From assembly GCA_021234155.1 (NCBI GenBank), contig JAJEKV010000003.1, positions 18,708,386 to 18,772,385 of the forward strand: a DNA stretch of 64,000 bases, read 5' to 3'. The notes beneath the pieces are model-generated. The model searched no databases. It saw only the letters and a program-made list of their open reading frames with translations, and was not told the DNA's origin. Every line of letters begins with the position of its first letter. Position 1 is the first letter of the stretch. The translations under genes and the position numbers were made by a program. Below are positions 31,141 to 41,616 of the stretch, in pieces. The DNA comes from Isoetes taiwanensis (taxonomy: Eukaryota > Streptophyta > Lycopodiopsida > Isoetales > Isoetaceae).

Positions 31141-31385
31141 ATGGCCAAGTTGAAAATGGATCTGAAGAACGTTGGAGAAGCTTTTTCGAACCAATGAGTG
31201 TGGTTGTGGAAAATGCACTTCGGCTATTCCGGAAGAACGTGATATCTGGGATGTTGTGAGTGGAGTTGAACCAAGACCGAGATTGGGGAGGCAGTGAAAT
31301 GATAGAGATGGAGTTTTTGTGAAAGAAATGGCATCTCCGGGCTGCATGGAAGAAGAAGGATGATCGAGCAAAAACATCCATGATG
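31141..31385 (+). pseudogene. copia-2 gag, N-terminal part before the insertion
   Basis: Fragments in shifted frames: MAKLKMDLKN, WDVVSGVEPRPR and WKKKDDRAKTSMM. The last joins well in sense to FGLKDGQIPLV at 35002, on the other side of the 3.6-kb insertion, which fixes the insertion point. Confidence 0.7.
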
Positions 31386-31561
31386 ATGGGGAAGGGCAAA
31401 TGGGACTTGATTCCGGTTTTGTTTTAGGTGGGGTAGGGGGAACCGGGCGGTAGCCGGAGCGGTCACCTAGAAACCGGAATCAAGGACCATTTAATTCGGG
31501 TATAGATTTCATTGTGGACCCCACCTAGAAACCGGAATCAAGTCCCATTTGCCCTTCCCCA
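31386..31561. repeat. 176-bp inverted-repeat element with ~45-bp arms
   Basis: Left arm 31387-31434 (GGGGAAGGGCAAATGGGACT, then GATTCCGGTTT and AGGTGGGGT) is an inverted copy of 31518-31561. A third, diverged copy (GGGGAAGAGGCAATTGGGAC) lies at 34515-34548 near the end of the recombinase gene. No target duplication is visible, so it is unclear whether this is a separate MITE or part of the larger insertion. Confidence 0.7.
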
Positions 31562-31588
31562 CAATATAGAAATAGGGGAGATTTTTTT

Positions 31589-32452
31589 CTCCCTTTTCTT
31601 CTTCGTGATTTTTTCGGATCTCTCTGAGGCCATGGATTCTTCGAGGCCGTGGTTATTTCCTCCAGCGAGATCCGGCCGAGTAAAGCGGCCAGGATGAAGG
31701 GCTTTGCTCGCAAGAAGCGTTTTGAAGGCATTTTGGCTTTTTTTCGAATTTCATGAAGATTTTTGTAGCAGTTCGAATTTTTGTTGCTGATTCTTGTTGC
31801 TTAGTTGTATCGGACGTTAGTGTTGCATCGGACTTGGGTAAAACACAAATGTTCAAGTTTTTGTGAAACTTTCATGTATTCTTATTGTTTTTGCAATCTT
31901 TAATTGCTTTTTGTTTGATGTGTTTACCAAGAGGAAAGGAAATAGGGTCGATTCCGTCGAGTTTTGTTTTTGGGAACAAGCTCCAAAGTTAGTTCAGAGT
32001 TAATTTTGTATAGATTTAATTGTGTTTTGTTTGTAGATTTTTCTTTATTTTTAGGCATGCAAGGTTTTTTCTTGATTATATGCTCTTCTTTTGTCAGATT
32101 CTCCTAAAAGATGCATTCGAGGCTTGTTGAGAAGTTGGTTATACTTTTGAGCATTCGGTTTTGGAGGTAAATTTTCATGGATGCAGGTATAAGTTAGTTG
32201 TGGGATCTAATTTTTTGAATGTTGTTGCGAGATAGTTGTGGAGTTGTAAATCTTGGTTATAACTAGAAGGTTAGTGGGTCACATGTGTGTTAGGTGAGTA
32301 TGCATGTGTAGTAGGGTAGTCCAAATGTGTTTATTTAGTGCAAAAAATAATCTTGGAGTATATTCTTTGTTAAAAAATATGTTTAATTTTTGCGTGATGC
32401 ATTTAACCAAAGGGGAGATGTTATACCAAGAAATATAGTTTTACCATTTTTG
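31589..32452 (+). other. 5' region of the recombinase element
   Basis: T-rich, with a short frame MDSSRPWLFPPARSGR from 31632. No domain recognised; likely leader, promoter or upstream intron. Confidence 0.4.
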
Positions 32453-32519
32453 ATGGGAGATGTTATACACGCAATGTTGAATGTGTCTTCGGAGGAGCAT
32501 TTGAATGGATCTGAGTCAG

Positions 32520-32580
32520 GTAATTTTCTTATCTATTGTTTACCTTTTGATAGTTTTTAATTATTATTCTTTATATGTAG
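32520..32580 (+). other. Recombinase gene intron, 61 bp
   Basis: GTAATT...ATGTAG; splicing joins GSES to GVGCPSFSLG in frame. Confidence 0.6.
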
Positions 32581-33087
32581 GTGTTGGTTGTCCATCATTT
32601 AGTCTTGGTAGTCCTTTTGAGACTACTCCTAAAGATGGCATTGTAGGCATCAACTTGTGAGGCGGCCTTTTGATGGTAGTTTTGATCCCATTTAATGTAA
32701 TTACAATTTGAGTTTGATTGCGCACAAAACCAAAGATGATAATAGAGGAGGGTGGTTCAAGTTTAAGTACCGGATGAAATAATGCACGATGGCGATGAAT
32801 ATGATGATTTAGTGGGTGATCGGGCGCCGTGGAAAGAAGCCATTGAAGCTTGGTGGTTTTGTTGAGCTGAATCCAGAGCTTGTTACTAGGGTGACTAATG
32901 CCTTTGCAAGTCCTTTGGAAACAAAGGACGAATGGGTCAGGGGCAGGTTTGATGCATGGCGGATGCATCTTGGGAAACCAGTTGATCTTAAAATTGAAGA
33001 CATGGAATTGGACATTCTTGCTGAGTATTTGGAAGAGTTCATGCCTTGTGTGCGTCGAATCGATGGGAAGCCATATCCACTAGACAC

Positions 33088-33159
33088 GTAAGCTGTTTAT
33101 TATTGCTTTATTATTGTTTATTATTAGTTTATTATTCTGACATGTTTTCTGCTGTGCAG
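33088..33159 (+). other. Recombinase gene intron, 72 bp
   Basis: GTAAGC...GTGCAG, rich in TTATT. Splicing restores PLDTLQNLF across the exon join, matching the family pattern. Confidence 0.85.
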
Positions 33160-34386
33160 GTTGCAGAATCTGTTCCGTGGTTTCAATAGAATTTTACGTC
33201 GGGCACAGGATGCTAGGATCATGAATACTCGACAGGAAGAGAAAGTAATTGACATCTATAAGGATGTCAAGTTCATGAAAGCTCGTAAAGCTTTGGAGGT
33301 TGCGATGGAGGAATCTGTTGCTGCCGGGTTTACTCCGAAGAGGAAGAAATCAGATATATTGAGCCGGGAAGACCAATCCAAAATTCTGCAACATCCAGCA
33401 CATCAAGTGAGCAATAATTTGGGACTGCGGAAGAGGTTTGCTTTCTATTGTATGTCACGTTTTTTAATTCGTGGGGGCGAGGAATTATGTAAGATCAGAG
33501 ATTTTCAGTTTTATATTGGAAAAGACTTTGTGAATCAGTATCTAGAATTCTGTGAGACGACCAGTAAGAACTGGCGTGGCGGGATTAAGAAGTGCAAGCC
33601 TGAAGATTTCAGGGAGCCCGTCAGATGCTACGAAGCTGATGTCATAGAGTGCTGGAGACATTTAGAGTACCGTTTACCAAAGTATGAGGTGAAGGATAAG
33701 TATGGTGGCAGGTTCGTCTTCTTGCAGGCTATTAATCGTCCCTGAAAAGATATATGGTATAATACGAATCATGTTTCATCGAAAACCATGTCAACTTGGC
33801 TGAAAGACATGGTTGAGGTGTGTGGGATAGATGGAAATTTTACTAACAAAAGCTGCAGGAGTACTGCAATTACGCAGATGTCAGTGTCAGGTGTGCCTAT
33901 TGAAGTTGGCATGAAGATTACGAGTCACAAGAATGCTGAATTATATCAGTGTTATGATCAGAGTGGGGTTGTCGCACGAGCATCTGCTATGGATGTTCTG
34001 AATTCTGGTAAGACATATGTAGAGTCTTTTCAGAATAATGTCAAAAACTTGAATGCTGGATTGTGTGGGAATCCGGAGAAGGCGGCTAGTTTATGTTCGT
34101 CATTTGGAAATCTTTTGTGTGATATCACGAACAGCAAGAGTGCTTCAAGTTCTATGCAGGCTGTTACTCCAGGTTCTAGTCGTCAAGTGCCGGTTGAAAT
34201 AGATGATTCATACATGAATGACTTGGATCTGGTGCTAAAACAGAAGCCTGATTTGAAGAAATATTTCTCTGACCCTGTAGAGAATGCTGCTGGATCTGGA
34301 AGCGTGAGTATTTCAGGTAATAAAATTGAGAATATTGTGATTCATGTGGGAAGTTTAACTAAAGCTGGATCTCTTATAAAATCTCT

Positions 34387-34455
34387 GTAAGTATTTTCTT
34401 TATAATTTTCTTGGTTTCTTTATAATCTTTGGTTTTAATTGTTTATGCTTTGCAG
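34387..34455 (+). other. Recombinase gene last intron, 69 bp
   Basis: GTAAGT...TTTGCAG. After splicing the frame reads Ser-Leu-Lys and stops at TGA 34460-34462. Confidence 0.7.
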
Positions 34456-34462
34456 GAAATGA

Positions 34463-34972
34463 GGGTGCAGCTGCAATGTGGATAGTGGAGTGTCTGGAAT
34501 TTGCAGTACGGGGAAGAGGCAATTGGGACTTGATTCTGGTTTGAACTGCGCTAATGAGATGTGATAACTTTCAGTGTTGTAAATCTGCAACTTTTGATGT
34601 TTAGTGTCTTAAGTTTGAGTACTTTGAGTACTCTGTTGGGATAACTTTCACTGTTGCTGATCTGCTACTTTTGATAACTTTGATAATCCAAGTTTGTACT
34701 GAAATCTAACTTTGATGATCTAAGTTTTGTACTGAAATCTAAGTTTGATAATTTGAGATTTGTAACTTTGATGTTTGTAACTTTGATGTGAACTTTGATG
34801 TGTAACTTTGATGTGAACTTTGATGTTTACAACTTAAAACTGCTTGAAAAAAATTTAGAAGTGAAAAAACAGGCAATGACCGGTTCAACCTGTCACGCGG
34901 AATTAGGGCACCCAACTGCCATTCCGGGATATTGGCTGTGACACGTGTCAAGCCAGAAATGCACCAACAATA
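34463..34972 (+). other. 3' region of the recombinase element
   Basis: Contains the diverged third copy of the 176-bp-element arm (34515-34548) and a run of short repeats based on AACTTTGATG / GTAACTTTGATGTG (about 34565-34830). No ORF of note. Confidence 0.6.
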
Positions 34973-34996
34973 AAAAAAATCGACCCTATTTCTATA

Positions 34997-35779
34997 TTGT
35001 TTGGGCTCAAGGATGGGCAGATTCCATTAGTGAGATTGAAGAACACTGCAAAGGAAGGATGGGAGTGCTTGAAGAAAACATTCAAGGCTCATAACACGTC
35101 ACAGAAATGGTTTTTGTGGCAAAAATTTTTTAGTGCTAAAATGAAGGAAGAGGATGATCCCACTGATCATATTAGCACTATGGAAAGCCTAGCAGATCAG
35201 CTTGCAGCACTAACTGACTCTATTAGTGATGAGGATTTGGCTATGGCAATATTGGCAAGCCTTCCAGGATCCTATGACTCGATCAAACAGGCCATGGGAT
35301 GTAAAGATGGAAAAATGAAGAGTGAGGCAGTGATTGGTGCTGTGCTTCAAGCATCTCATCTCCTCAAGAAAGAGGAGAAAGAATCAGCCTATGTGGCCAA
35401 AGTCAAGGCTTCAAGAAACGATTTTGAATGCTGGTCTTGTGGCAAGAAAGGCCATATTGCAAGGAATTGCAGACACTCCAAGAAAGTTGGGGACAAAAAG
35501 GCTGACAAAGAGAGAGTTGATAGCAAAAAATACAGGAAGGCCAGATCCGGTGAAAGAAGATGGAATAATGCCCGCTCTGGTGGCTCGGGGGCAAGCGTGA
35601 CAGAAGATACCTCTGCTAAATCTTCAGAAGAAGAAGAAGATAGTGAAATTGAAGAGAATGTAGCTGTCCTAGTTGACCAAGAATCTGAAAGTGACTGGGA
35701 GAACGATGCATCCTTGGAATTGTACAAGAGCTTTCTCAATTCTCGGTGGAACTCCAGCAACTCCAGCATGCATGTTTGA
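34997..35779 (+). pseudogene. copia-2 gag, C-terminal part after the insertion
   Basis: Long open stretch with the UBN2-type core (FGLKDGQIPLVRLKNTAKEG, LADQLAALTDSISDEDLAMA, ILASLPGSYDSIKQAM) and an intact CCHC knuckle CWSCGKKGHIARNC (about 35430-35471). The usual first ~100 residues lie on the other side of the recombinase insertion. An acidic tail follows. The ATG at 34997 is formed by the insertion edge and is not the natural start. Confidence 0.88.
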
Positions 35780-37437
35780 TAATGAAGAGGAACAAAGAGA
35801 GCATATTGGATTTGCTGCTGAAGTTGAAAGCACAGAAGCAATGGCATTAGTAGCAAGTGCAATTCAAGAAGATGCTTGGATCCTTGATTCGGCTGCTACC
35901 CATATTATGACTCATAACAGGGAATGGTTAAAAGATTACAAAGCTGATGACAGTCACAAAAGAGTAAGCGGAATTGCATCTGGACTTCAGGTTATGGGGA
36001 CTGGAACCATGACCTTTAGATTCTCTGATTATTCCAGAGGCCTTAAGAATGTACTCTATGTGCCCAAGCTTCCATGTAACTTGGTGTCATTGTCAAGATT
36101 GGCTGATGCTGGAGTGTTTGTATGGGTGGAAAGACATGAGATTTTGCTCATGAATGCAAGAAAGGAAGTTATTGGAAAAGCTAGTTGTGTGGGCTACCTG
36201 TACAAACTATTGGCACAAGATCAAGAGCTGCAACCAAGTGTGGTGTCTGGAATCCAGGTCATACCCAAAGGCAACTTGGGTTTATGTGAAGGGTGTGTAC
36301 TGAGCAAACATCATCAGAAGAAAATCAAGAGATAAGGTACTAGGGCCACAAGAATTGTTCAGTTGATTCATACTGATCTGAGTGGGTGGATGCCAGTAAT
36401 GTCATTGGGTAAAGCGCAATGTTTTTTAGTTATTGTGGATGATTTTTCCAGAAAGTCCTTTGTGTTTCTACTCCATAAGAAAAATGAAGTGTTGGATATC
36501 TTCAAAACATGGATGAAACAAGTGGAGAAGGAAACTGGCCATGTTGTGACAGCAATTAGAAGTGATAATGGGACCGAGTTTGTGTCCAAGGAGTTCAACA
36601 CATGTTTGGAACAGGCTGGTGTGAACAGACAGTTTCAAATCCACATGAGAAATGGCAGAATGGAGTAACATAGAGAAAGATGCGCACTTTGAAAGAGTGT
36701 GCATTCAGTATGTTGAGATGGGCAAAATTGGCAGATGTTTTTTGGGGGAGGCTATTCATACATCGTGCTTTCTTCAAAATCGAGCTTCTACCGTGGCTGT
36801 CAAAGCAAAAACACCAGAAGAAGTCTGGAGTGGTCTGAAACCTAGTGTTGAGAATCTGAAAGTGTTTGGATGTATGGCGTATGCCTTTGTTCCAAAGGAG
36901 CTTAGAGAATCCAAATGCGGAGTCAAGTCAAGAAAGTGCATATTTGTGGGATATTGTCAGGAAGGAAAGGGGTATAGACTGTTTGATGTACAGACCAGAA
37001 AGATTGTCAAAAGTAGCAGTGTTCACTTTGATGAGTTCGGAGTAGCAGCCCGAGCAATCACTGGAGATGATGAAGAGAAGGATCTGTTTCAAGAGCAAAC
37101 CGTGTTGTGGTTAGACATGCAAGAAGAGTTCTGCCCCAAAGTCATTGATATCATTCCTGCTCAAGCACAGGTCCCGGACTCACACACAGGGTTGCATTCT
37201 CCACCATCATCTTTACACAGGCACAATAGTCCTCCGAGGGAGATAATTGCTCCTTTGAGGAGGAGTCTACGTGGGCATCATCCCACTCAAAAATGGCTGG
37301 AGAAGAAAGGGCATCAATCTACAGCATTGGCAGAGGCTATGCATGTTGAGATTATGATTGAGAGACAACTAGGTTCTGGTGGCAAGAAGATTTTGAAGAA
37401 AAGTGTATTGCAGAATGTTTCCAATCATAATTTTTAG
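35780..37437 (+). pseudogene. copia-2 protease and integrase, broken
   Basis: Protease active site reads WILDSAATH (Gly replaced by Ala, about 35880). Integrase has its zinc region (GLCEGCVLSKHH), first Asp in IHTDLSG (36369), second Asp in RSDNGTEF (about 36560) and C-terminal blocks KVFGCMAYAFVPKELR and GYCQEGKGYRLFD. TAA at 36333-36335 and a frame break near 36650-36680 destroy the region holding the catalytic Glu. Confidence 0.88.
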
Positions 37438-38970
37438 AGCCACTAACAGTCCAAGAAGCAGTACATGGACCGGATCTTGAGCATTGGGAACAAGCTATGC
37501 ATGAAGAGATTGGAGCTATGCAGATGACAGAAGCTTGAGAACTTGTAGATCTTCCATAGGGCAGAAAGGCAATTGGATGTCGCTGGGTGTTCAAGATTAA
37601 GCAAGCTCAAGATGGATCAGTAGCTAGGTATCGAGCTCGGCTCGTGGCACAAGGTTTTTCTCAGCAACAAGGGATAGATTTCGAGGAGACCTTCTCGTCA
37701 GTTGCTAAGATGACATCCATTTGAACAGTGTTGGCACTCGCAGCTCAAGAGAGTATGGAAATCCACTAGATGGACGTCAAGACCGCTTTTTTAAATGGAC
37801 ATTTGATTGAAGAAATTTTCATGAGACGGTTTTGATCAAGAATCAGGGAAAGTATGTAAGCTTAAGAAGGCTCTGTATGGATTAAAGCAAAGTCCGTGCA
37901 CGTGGTATCTAAGACTGGATACTTTTCTGAAGCAGCTTGGTTTTCAGAGATGCACCACTGAATGGAATGTGTATTACATATGGGTAGACAACAAAATTAC
38001 AATGGTAATAGTGTACGTGGATGATCTGATCATTGTTAGTAAAGGTATGGAAGGGATTCAAGACATAAAAAAGGCACTTCATATTGAGTTTCGCATGACC
38101 AATTTGGGTGAGATACAGACTTGTTTGGAACTTCAAATCACTCGAGATAGAGCGAAACGAACTTTGCTCATTCATCAAAAACAGGCTATTCTTAAGTTGT
38201 GCAAAAGGTTTGGTATGGGGAATTGTGAGATCAAGGAGACACCTGCAGCTTTGCATTGTAGATTGAGGGGAGAAAAGGCTCCGAAAACCAATGAAGAGCA
38301 ATCAGTTATGGCACAAATACCTTACAGAAATGCGGTTGGCTCCTTGATGCATGTGATGGTCAGTACAAGACCTGATATTGCCCAAGCAGTAGGCATGGTT
38401 AGCAGGTTCATACATAATCCAGGTATAGAACATTCTAAGGATGTTAAGAGGATTGTGAGATATCTTCGTGGTACAGCAAATATGGGTTTGAGATATGGTC
38501 CAGACTCAAATCACCCTTCCGTTCGCCTTGTATCTTTTGTAGATGCAGATTGAGCAGGAGATCAGGATAGCCGGAGATCAACAACAGCTTTTTGTGTGAT
38601 GTTACATGGGGCAGCAGTCACTTGGACTAGTTGTAAGCAAACATCAGTGGCTTTGTCATCAAGTGAGGCTGAGTGCATAGCTACCTCCACAGTAGTGAGA
38701 GAAACAACATGGTTAAGGCAATTTTTGGCAGAGATTGGATATGGTCGACCTGAGCCCACTGTTATCTACAATGATAACAAAAGTAGCATTGCCTTGACTG
38801 AAAATCCAGTCCATCATAGAAGGTCTAAGCATACCTCAATCCATCACCACACTAGAGGAAAGTTGTGGATCGAACTATTCAGATGAGATATATTTCAACA
38901 GATGAAATGCCAGCAGACATCTTGACGAAGCCTATGACAAAAGAAAAGTTCCTGCAGCACAGGAATACCC
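37438..38970 (+). pseudogene. copia-2 reverse transcriptase and RNase H, broken
   Basis: RT blocks read GCRWVFKIKQ, ARLVAQGFSQQ, MDVKTAFLNG, LYGLKQSP and catalytic YVDD (about 38013-38024); RNase H reads VDAD...AGDQDS, SSSEAE and YNDNKSS. Stops at 37536, 37557, 37722, 37767 and 38551 each fall where Trp, Gln, Arg, Gln and Trp are expected. All five are single C-to-T or G-to-A changes. Frameshifts occur near 37830 and 38880. Confidence 0.9.
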
Positions 38971-38998
38971 TGGGTATGGATTCTTCATTATAAGTAGA

Positions 38999-39039
38999 AA
39001 GGAGGAGTTGGATTTCTCATTATAAGTAGAAAGGAGGAG
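38999..39039 (+). promoter_or_regulatory. Polypurine tract of copia copy 2 (duplicated)
   Basis: AGAAAGGAGGAG abuts the 3' LTR. A second copy about 32 bp upstream lies in a short tandem duplication of ATTATAAGTAGAAAGGAGGA. Confidence 0.8.
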
Positions 39040-39222
39040 TGTTGAGATAATGATCGAGATTCTGCTTTAATGCTCTGCATGCTGTTAAAAACAGAAAAAG
39101 ATCAGTTGAGCTATAAATGGTTCTTGGTGTAAATATCTAGGATTCTATTAATAGACGTGAGAGCTCCATAACACGTATCTCAGAATTTTCTTTGATCTGC
39201 GCCTTGTGTTGTAATTGTTTCA
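39040..39222 (+). repeat. 3' LTR of copia copy 2
   Basis: TGTTGAGATAATGATCGAG to TTGTAATTGTTTCA, 183 bp, followed by the GCATT target duplication. Confidence 0.9.
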
Positions 39223-39227
39223 GCATT

Positions 39228-40732
39228 TATTGGCTCCCGATTTAGGCTTGGATTCCAAAGGGGTATTGCATTGGACTCGGTGGATTAGGGATATTAAACT
39301 CGTGGTTTCAGCTTTCTAGGTTAATCAACAAGTCAAATTACTCATATTTACCCATATTTGACCTTGAATTTCAAGTTGATATTAGATAAGTCAAATACCT
39401 CCAAGAACAGAGAAAACTCTTTCGCCGGAACTACTATCCCAAAAAAATGGTGGTATTAGACTCGTCTAAACTCATGCTCCATTCCACAAGTCAAATACCC
39501 AAGGGCTATTAGATTCGCCTAAACTCACACTCCATTCCACAAGTGGAATACCCCCTTTGGCTATCCCACAAGTCCAATATATACCCCCTTTAATTCCAAC
39601 TTTAAGTTAACTACTTATGACTTTTCCAGTTATCAAGATCATGAAATAGAGATGTGAGTCGCCGCTATCAGATGACTGTATCAAGTCATCAAACTATATT
39701 TAGCTCAGAAAAGCTGTTTGATGTTGTGAATTATTTCTCCTTTACGATAACAAATTTTGACATAAAACTTGTGGCCATAAGTTGTCAACTCTAAGAGCTA
39801 TAGTCCAACAATTTTTTGTATCCATGAGTCATGTTGATCTCAATTTTCACTAAAGAACATTTGATACAGAATCCATAAGAAAAATAGAACTAAAATGGTT
39901 TATGAGTTTGATATAGAATTCAGGAGAAAAATAGAACTAAAATGGTTTAAGTAAACTCATAAATAAGCTTTCTAAGGGCAATAAATGATGCACTCCATAT
40001 ATTCCACTTATATATACGTAATAAAGAATTTTATCAACATAAATATGGTGAAGAACCATGTATTCTTTATATTTAGAAGTGGTTGCCACTACACAAAATT
40101 GGAGTTTAGTTAAGGTAATAGTACAAAGAACTCATCTTTTATGACAGACAATATTTTTTATGAATGTAACCTTTCCTTAGCAACATAGACCTTGAATTTT
40201 GTGTTAAAGTAACACATCATGTGCAAGCTTTGATTTAAAAGAGGCATGGACCATTTCTGGTTTGTAATTAGGCTTACCATATTTTGAAGCAAGATAATAA
40301 TTCTTTTTCAACTCATGACTGACAAAACATGTGATAGAAGTTCAAAATATAGTCTGTATTATCTTAGTGCAAAACATACGATGAAATCTTCTTACTTTTA
40401 ACTATCATAGTACACGTGTTTGCTGCTTAGGAGTTCTTATTTTATATTAGGTATAATAATAGTAAGACTAATTTTTTTATGGATTCAGGCTTCATTAGCG
40501 ACATAGATCTTCAAGTTGATGTTAAAAATAACATACTCCTATATATACGATTTGAATATAAATGGGTATGAACCATTATAGTCTACAATTAGACGAATTG
40601 GGTATAGAAGTAAATCTCTTTATCTATCATTCTCAATTCTATTTATTGTTCATTTGTCACTTATATAATGATATCCGTTCATCTTATCTTATCTATTATT
40701 CTTTCAAAGATATTCTACCCCACTAAAGTACT
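39228..40732. other. Intergenic DNA, nothing recognised
   Basis: AT-rich. A ~40-bp stretch around CTAAACTCAYRCTCCATTCC recurs near 39465 and 39515. No gene seen. Confidence 0.5.
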
Positions 40733-40915
40733 GAGTAAAATTTTATTTCTTGTGTGTACCCATGGTAGATTGGTAATTACGATTGCAACGTAATAGGCCT
40801 GAACATGGTGCACTAATTGTGAATGCCTCTTGGTAGATCGGCAATTGTGCTGCCGCACAATAGGCTTGAACAAGGGTGCATGATGTATATTTTTGAAGAG
40901 CGATAATTGTGGTTG
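40733..40915 (+). repeat. Dispersed ~185-bp repeat, copy 1
   Basis: From GAGTAAAATTTTATTTCTTG to TGTATATTTTTGAAGAGC it is about 90% identical by eye to 48812-48985. It starts next to the word ACTGAGTAAA; boundaries on both sides are sharp. Confidence 0.88.
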
Positions 40916-41383
40916 CAACACCATAGGCCTGACAAAAATTGCATCCGTATCGCCGAGATACAATTATTTTGCAGAGATGAAAAGAATAGGGATGCGGAGG
41001 TGCCAAAGATATATAGTACTGTGGAAGTACAATAACGTAAATACTTGTTTTTGAGTTCGCAGGGTTGAGGAACTTTCAGATTCATGTTGATCATGGAATA
41101 ACCACCTTGAGAAGGGATGGACCAAATTGGAGCGTACTTGGACGATCGCGGACGATCTTTTTGAGAAGGAATGGATTGATATAGAGTAAAGCACAGGGGA
41201 GTGGTCCACGACAACTGGGTTATTGAAGCATGGCAAAAATATGGCAAACATTACATGTTAATGTGTTATTCCCAAGTGGTCTAATAATATATTAAAGGCA
41301 AGGGATAACCATTGAAAGGAAGGACATATATTAATAGGGTCCTTTATTGGAAATACTAATAAAAGGTAGGCATCGGGAATATC
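40916..41383. other. Spacer, nothing recognised
   Basis: No conserved frame or repeat recognised. Confidence 0.45.
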
Positions 41384-41408
41384 AAAGGAAGGAAGGAAGG
41401 AAGGAAGG
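41384..41408 (-). repeat. (TTCC)n microsatellite tail of LINE copy 3
   Basis: About six GGAA units on the plus strand, directly beyond the LINE 3' end. Confidence 0.9.
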
Positions 41409-41470
41409 TACTTTTATCGTCCACGGAGACCAATCGGTCTATGGGACCCAATACAAAAACGCAGCAAGCG

Positions 41471-41533
41471 GATTACTGCCCGGATTAAAAAACCCCCGCC
41501 CCGAAGGGTTTTCGAGGGAAAAACCGTGGCAGC
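41471..41533 (-). other. LINE 3'-UTR stem-loop, copy 3
   Basis: GGATTACTGCC with GGCAGCAATCA around the same GGGTTTTCGAGGG core as in copy 1; the outer stem carries a mismatch. Confidence 0.65.
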
Positions 41534-41616
41534 AATCAGCCTGCTGACAAACTGTCCTAACATATAAAATGCAAAAACACCCAAATATATACAGTCATGC
41601 ACCACACCCGTAGTGC

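Larger units (their letters stand above)
32453..34462 (+). pseudogene. Crypton-like DUF3504 (KIAA1958/QRICH1-type) tyrosine recombinase, multi-exon
   Basis: Tyrosine recombinases cut and rejoin DNA through a 3'-phosphotyrosine. Exons I read are 32453-32519, 32581-about 32815 (decayed), 32816-33087, 33160-34386 and 34456-34462. Introns of 61, 72 and 69 bp have GT-AG ends, and the last splice creates the natural TGA. The N-terminal part, ILAEYLEEFMPCVRRIDGKP then YPLDTLQNLFRGFNRILR, is the core-binding fold of this family. The catalytic set is Arg I in LIRGGEEL (33470), then NKSCRSTA with Arg II at 33857 (the usual His three residues earlier is Lys), His in ITSHKN (33926) and Tyr in LYQCYD (33953). 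Damage: TGA at 33743-33745 between AINRP and KDIWYN, and indels before 32816. A Ser-rich tail of ~140 residues follows. Confidence 0.82.
31561..35000 (+). mobile_element. Putative tyrosine-recombinase transposon with ~28-bp terminal inverted repeats
   Basis: Left end ACAATATAGAAATAGGG(GA)GATTTTTTT (31561-31588) is an inverted copy of the right end (34973-35000), with two mismatches plus T-run length. The interior holds a single recognisable gene, an intron-containing DUF3504/Crypton-type tyrosine recombinase in plus orientation, and no DDE transposase. Joining the flanks (minus the 176-bp repeat on the left) restores the copia gag frame sense, so the segment is an insertion. No clear target duplication is seen at 31560/35001. 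Another copy of the word AAATAGGGTCGATT occurs at 31945. Confidence 0.6.
30423..39222 (+). mobile_element. Ty1/copia LTR retrotransposon, copy 2 (old, nested insertions)
   Basis: GCATT target duplications at 30418-30422 and 39223-39227 bound an 8.8-kb element that starts and ends with TGTTGAGATAATGAT-type LTR sequence. Gag, protease, integrase, RT and RNase H follow in copia order and resemble, but are not the same family as, copy 1 (LTRs only ~183 bp). Two things enlarge it: the LTR-gag 5' end is present twice in diverged form, and gag is split by a 3.6-kb insertion carrying a tyrosine-recombinase gene. Coding is heavily broken. Confidence 0.82.

Noticed and set aside
33743-33745. Selenocysteine or programmed readthrough at the recombinase TGA
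   Set aside because: Land plants lack the selenocysteine machinery, no structure is evident, and other lesions exist upstream; a nonsense mutation is simpler.
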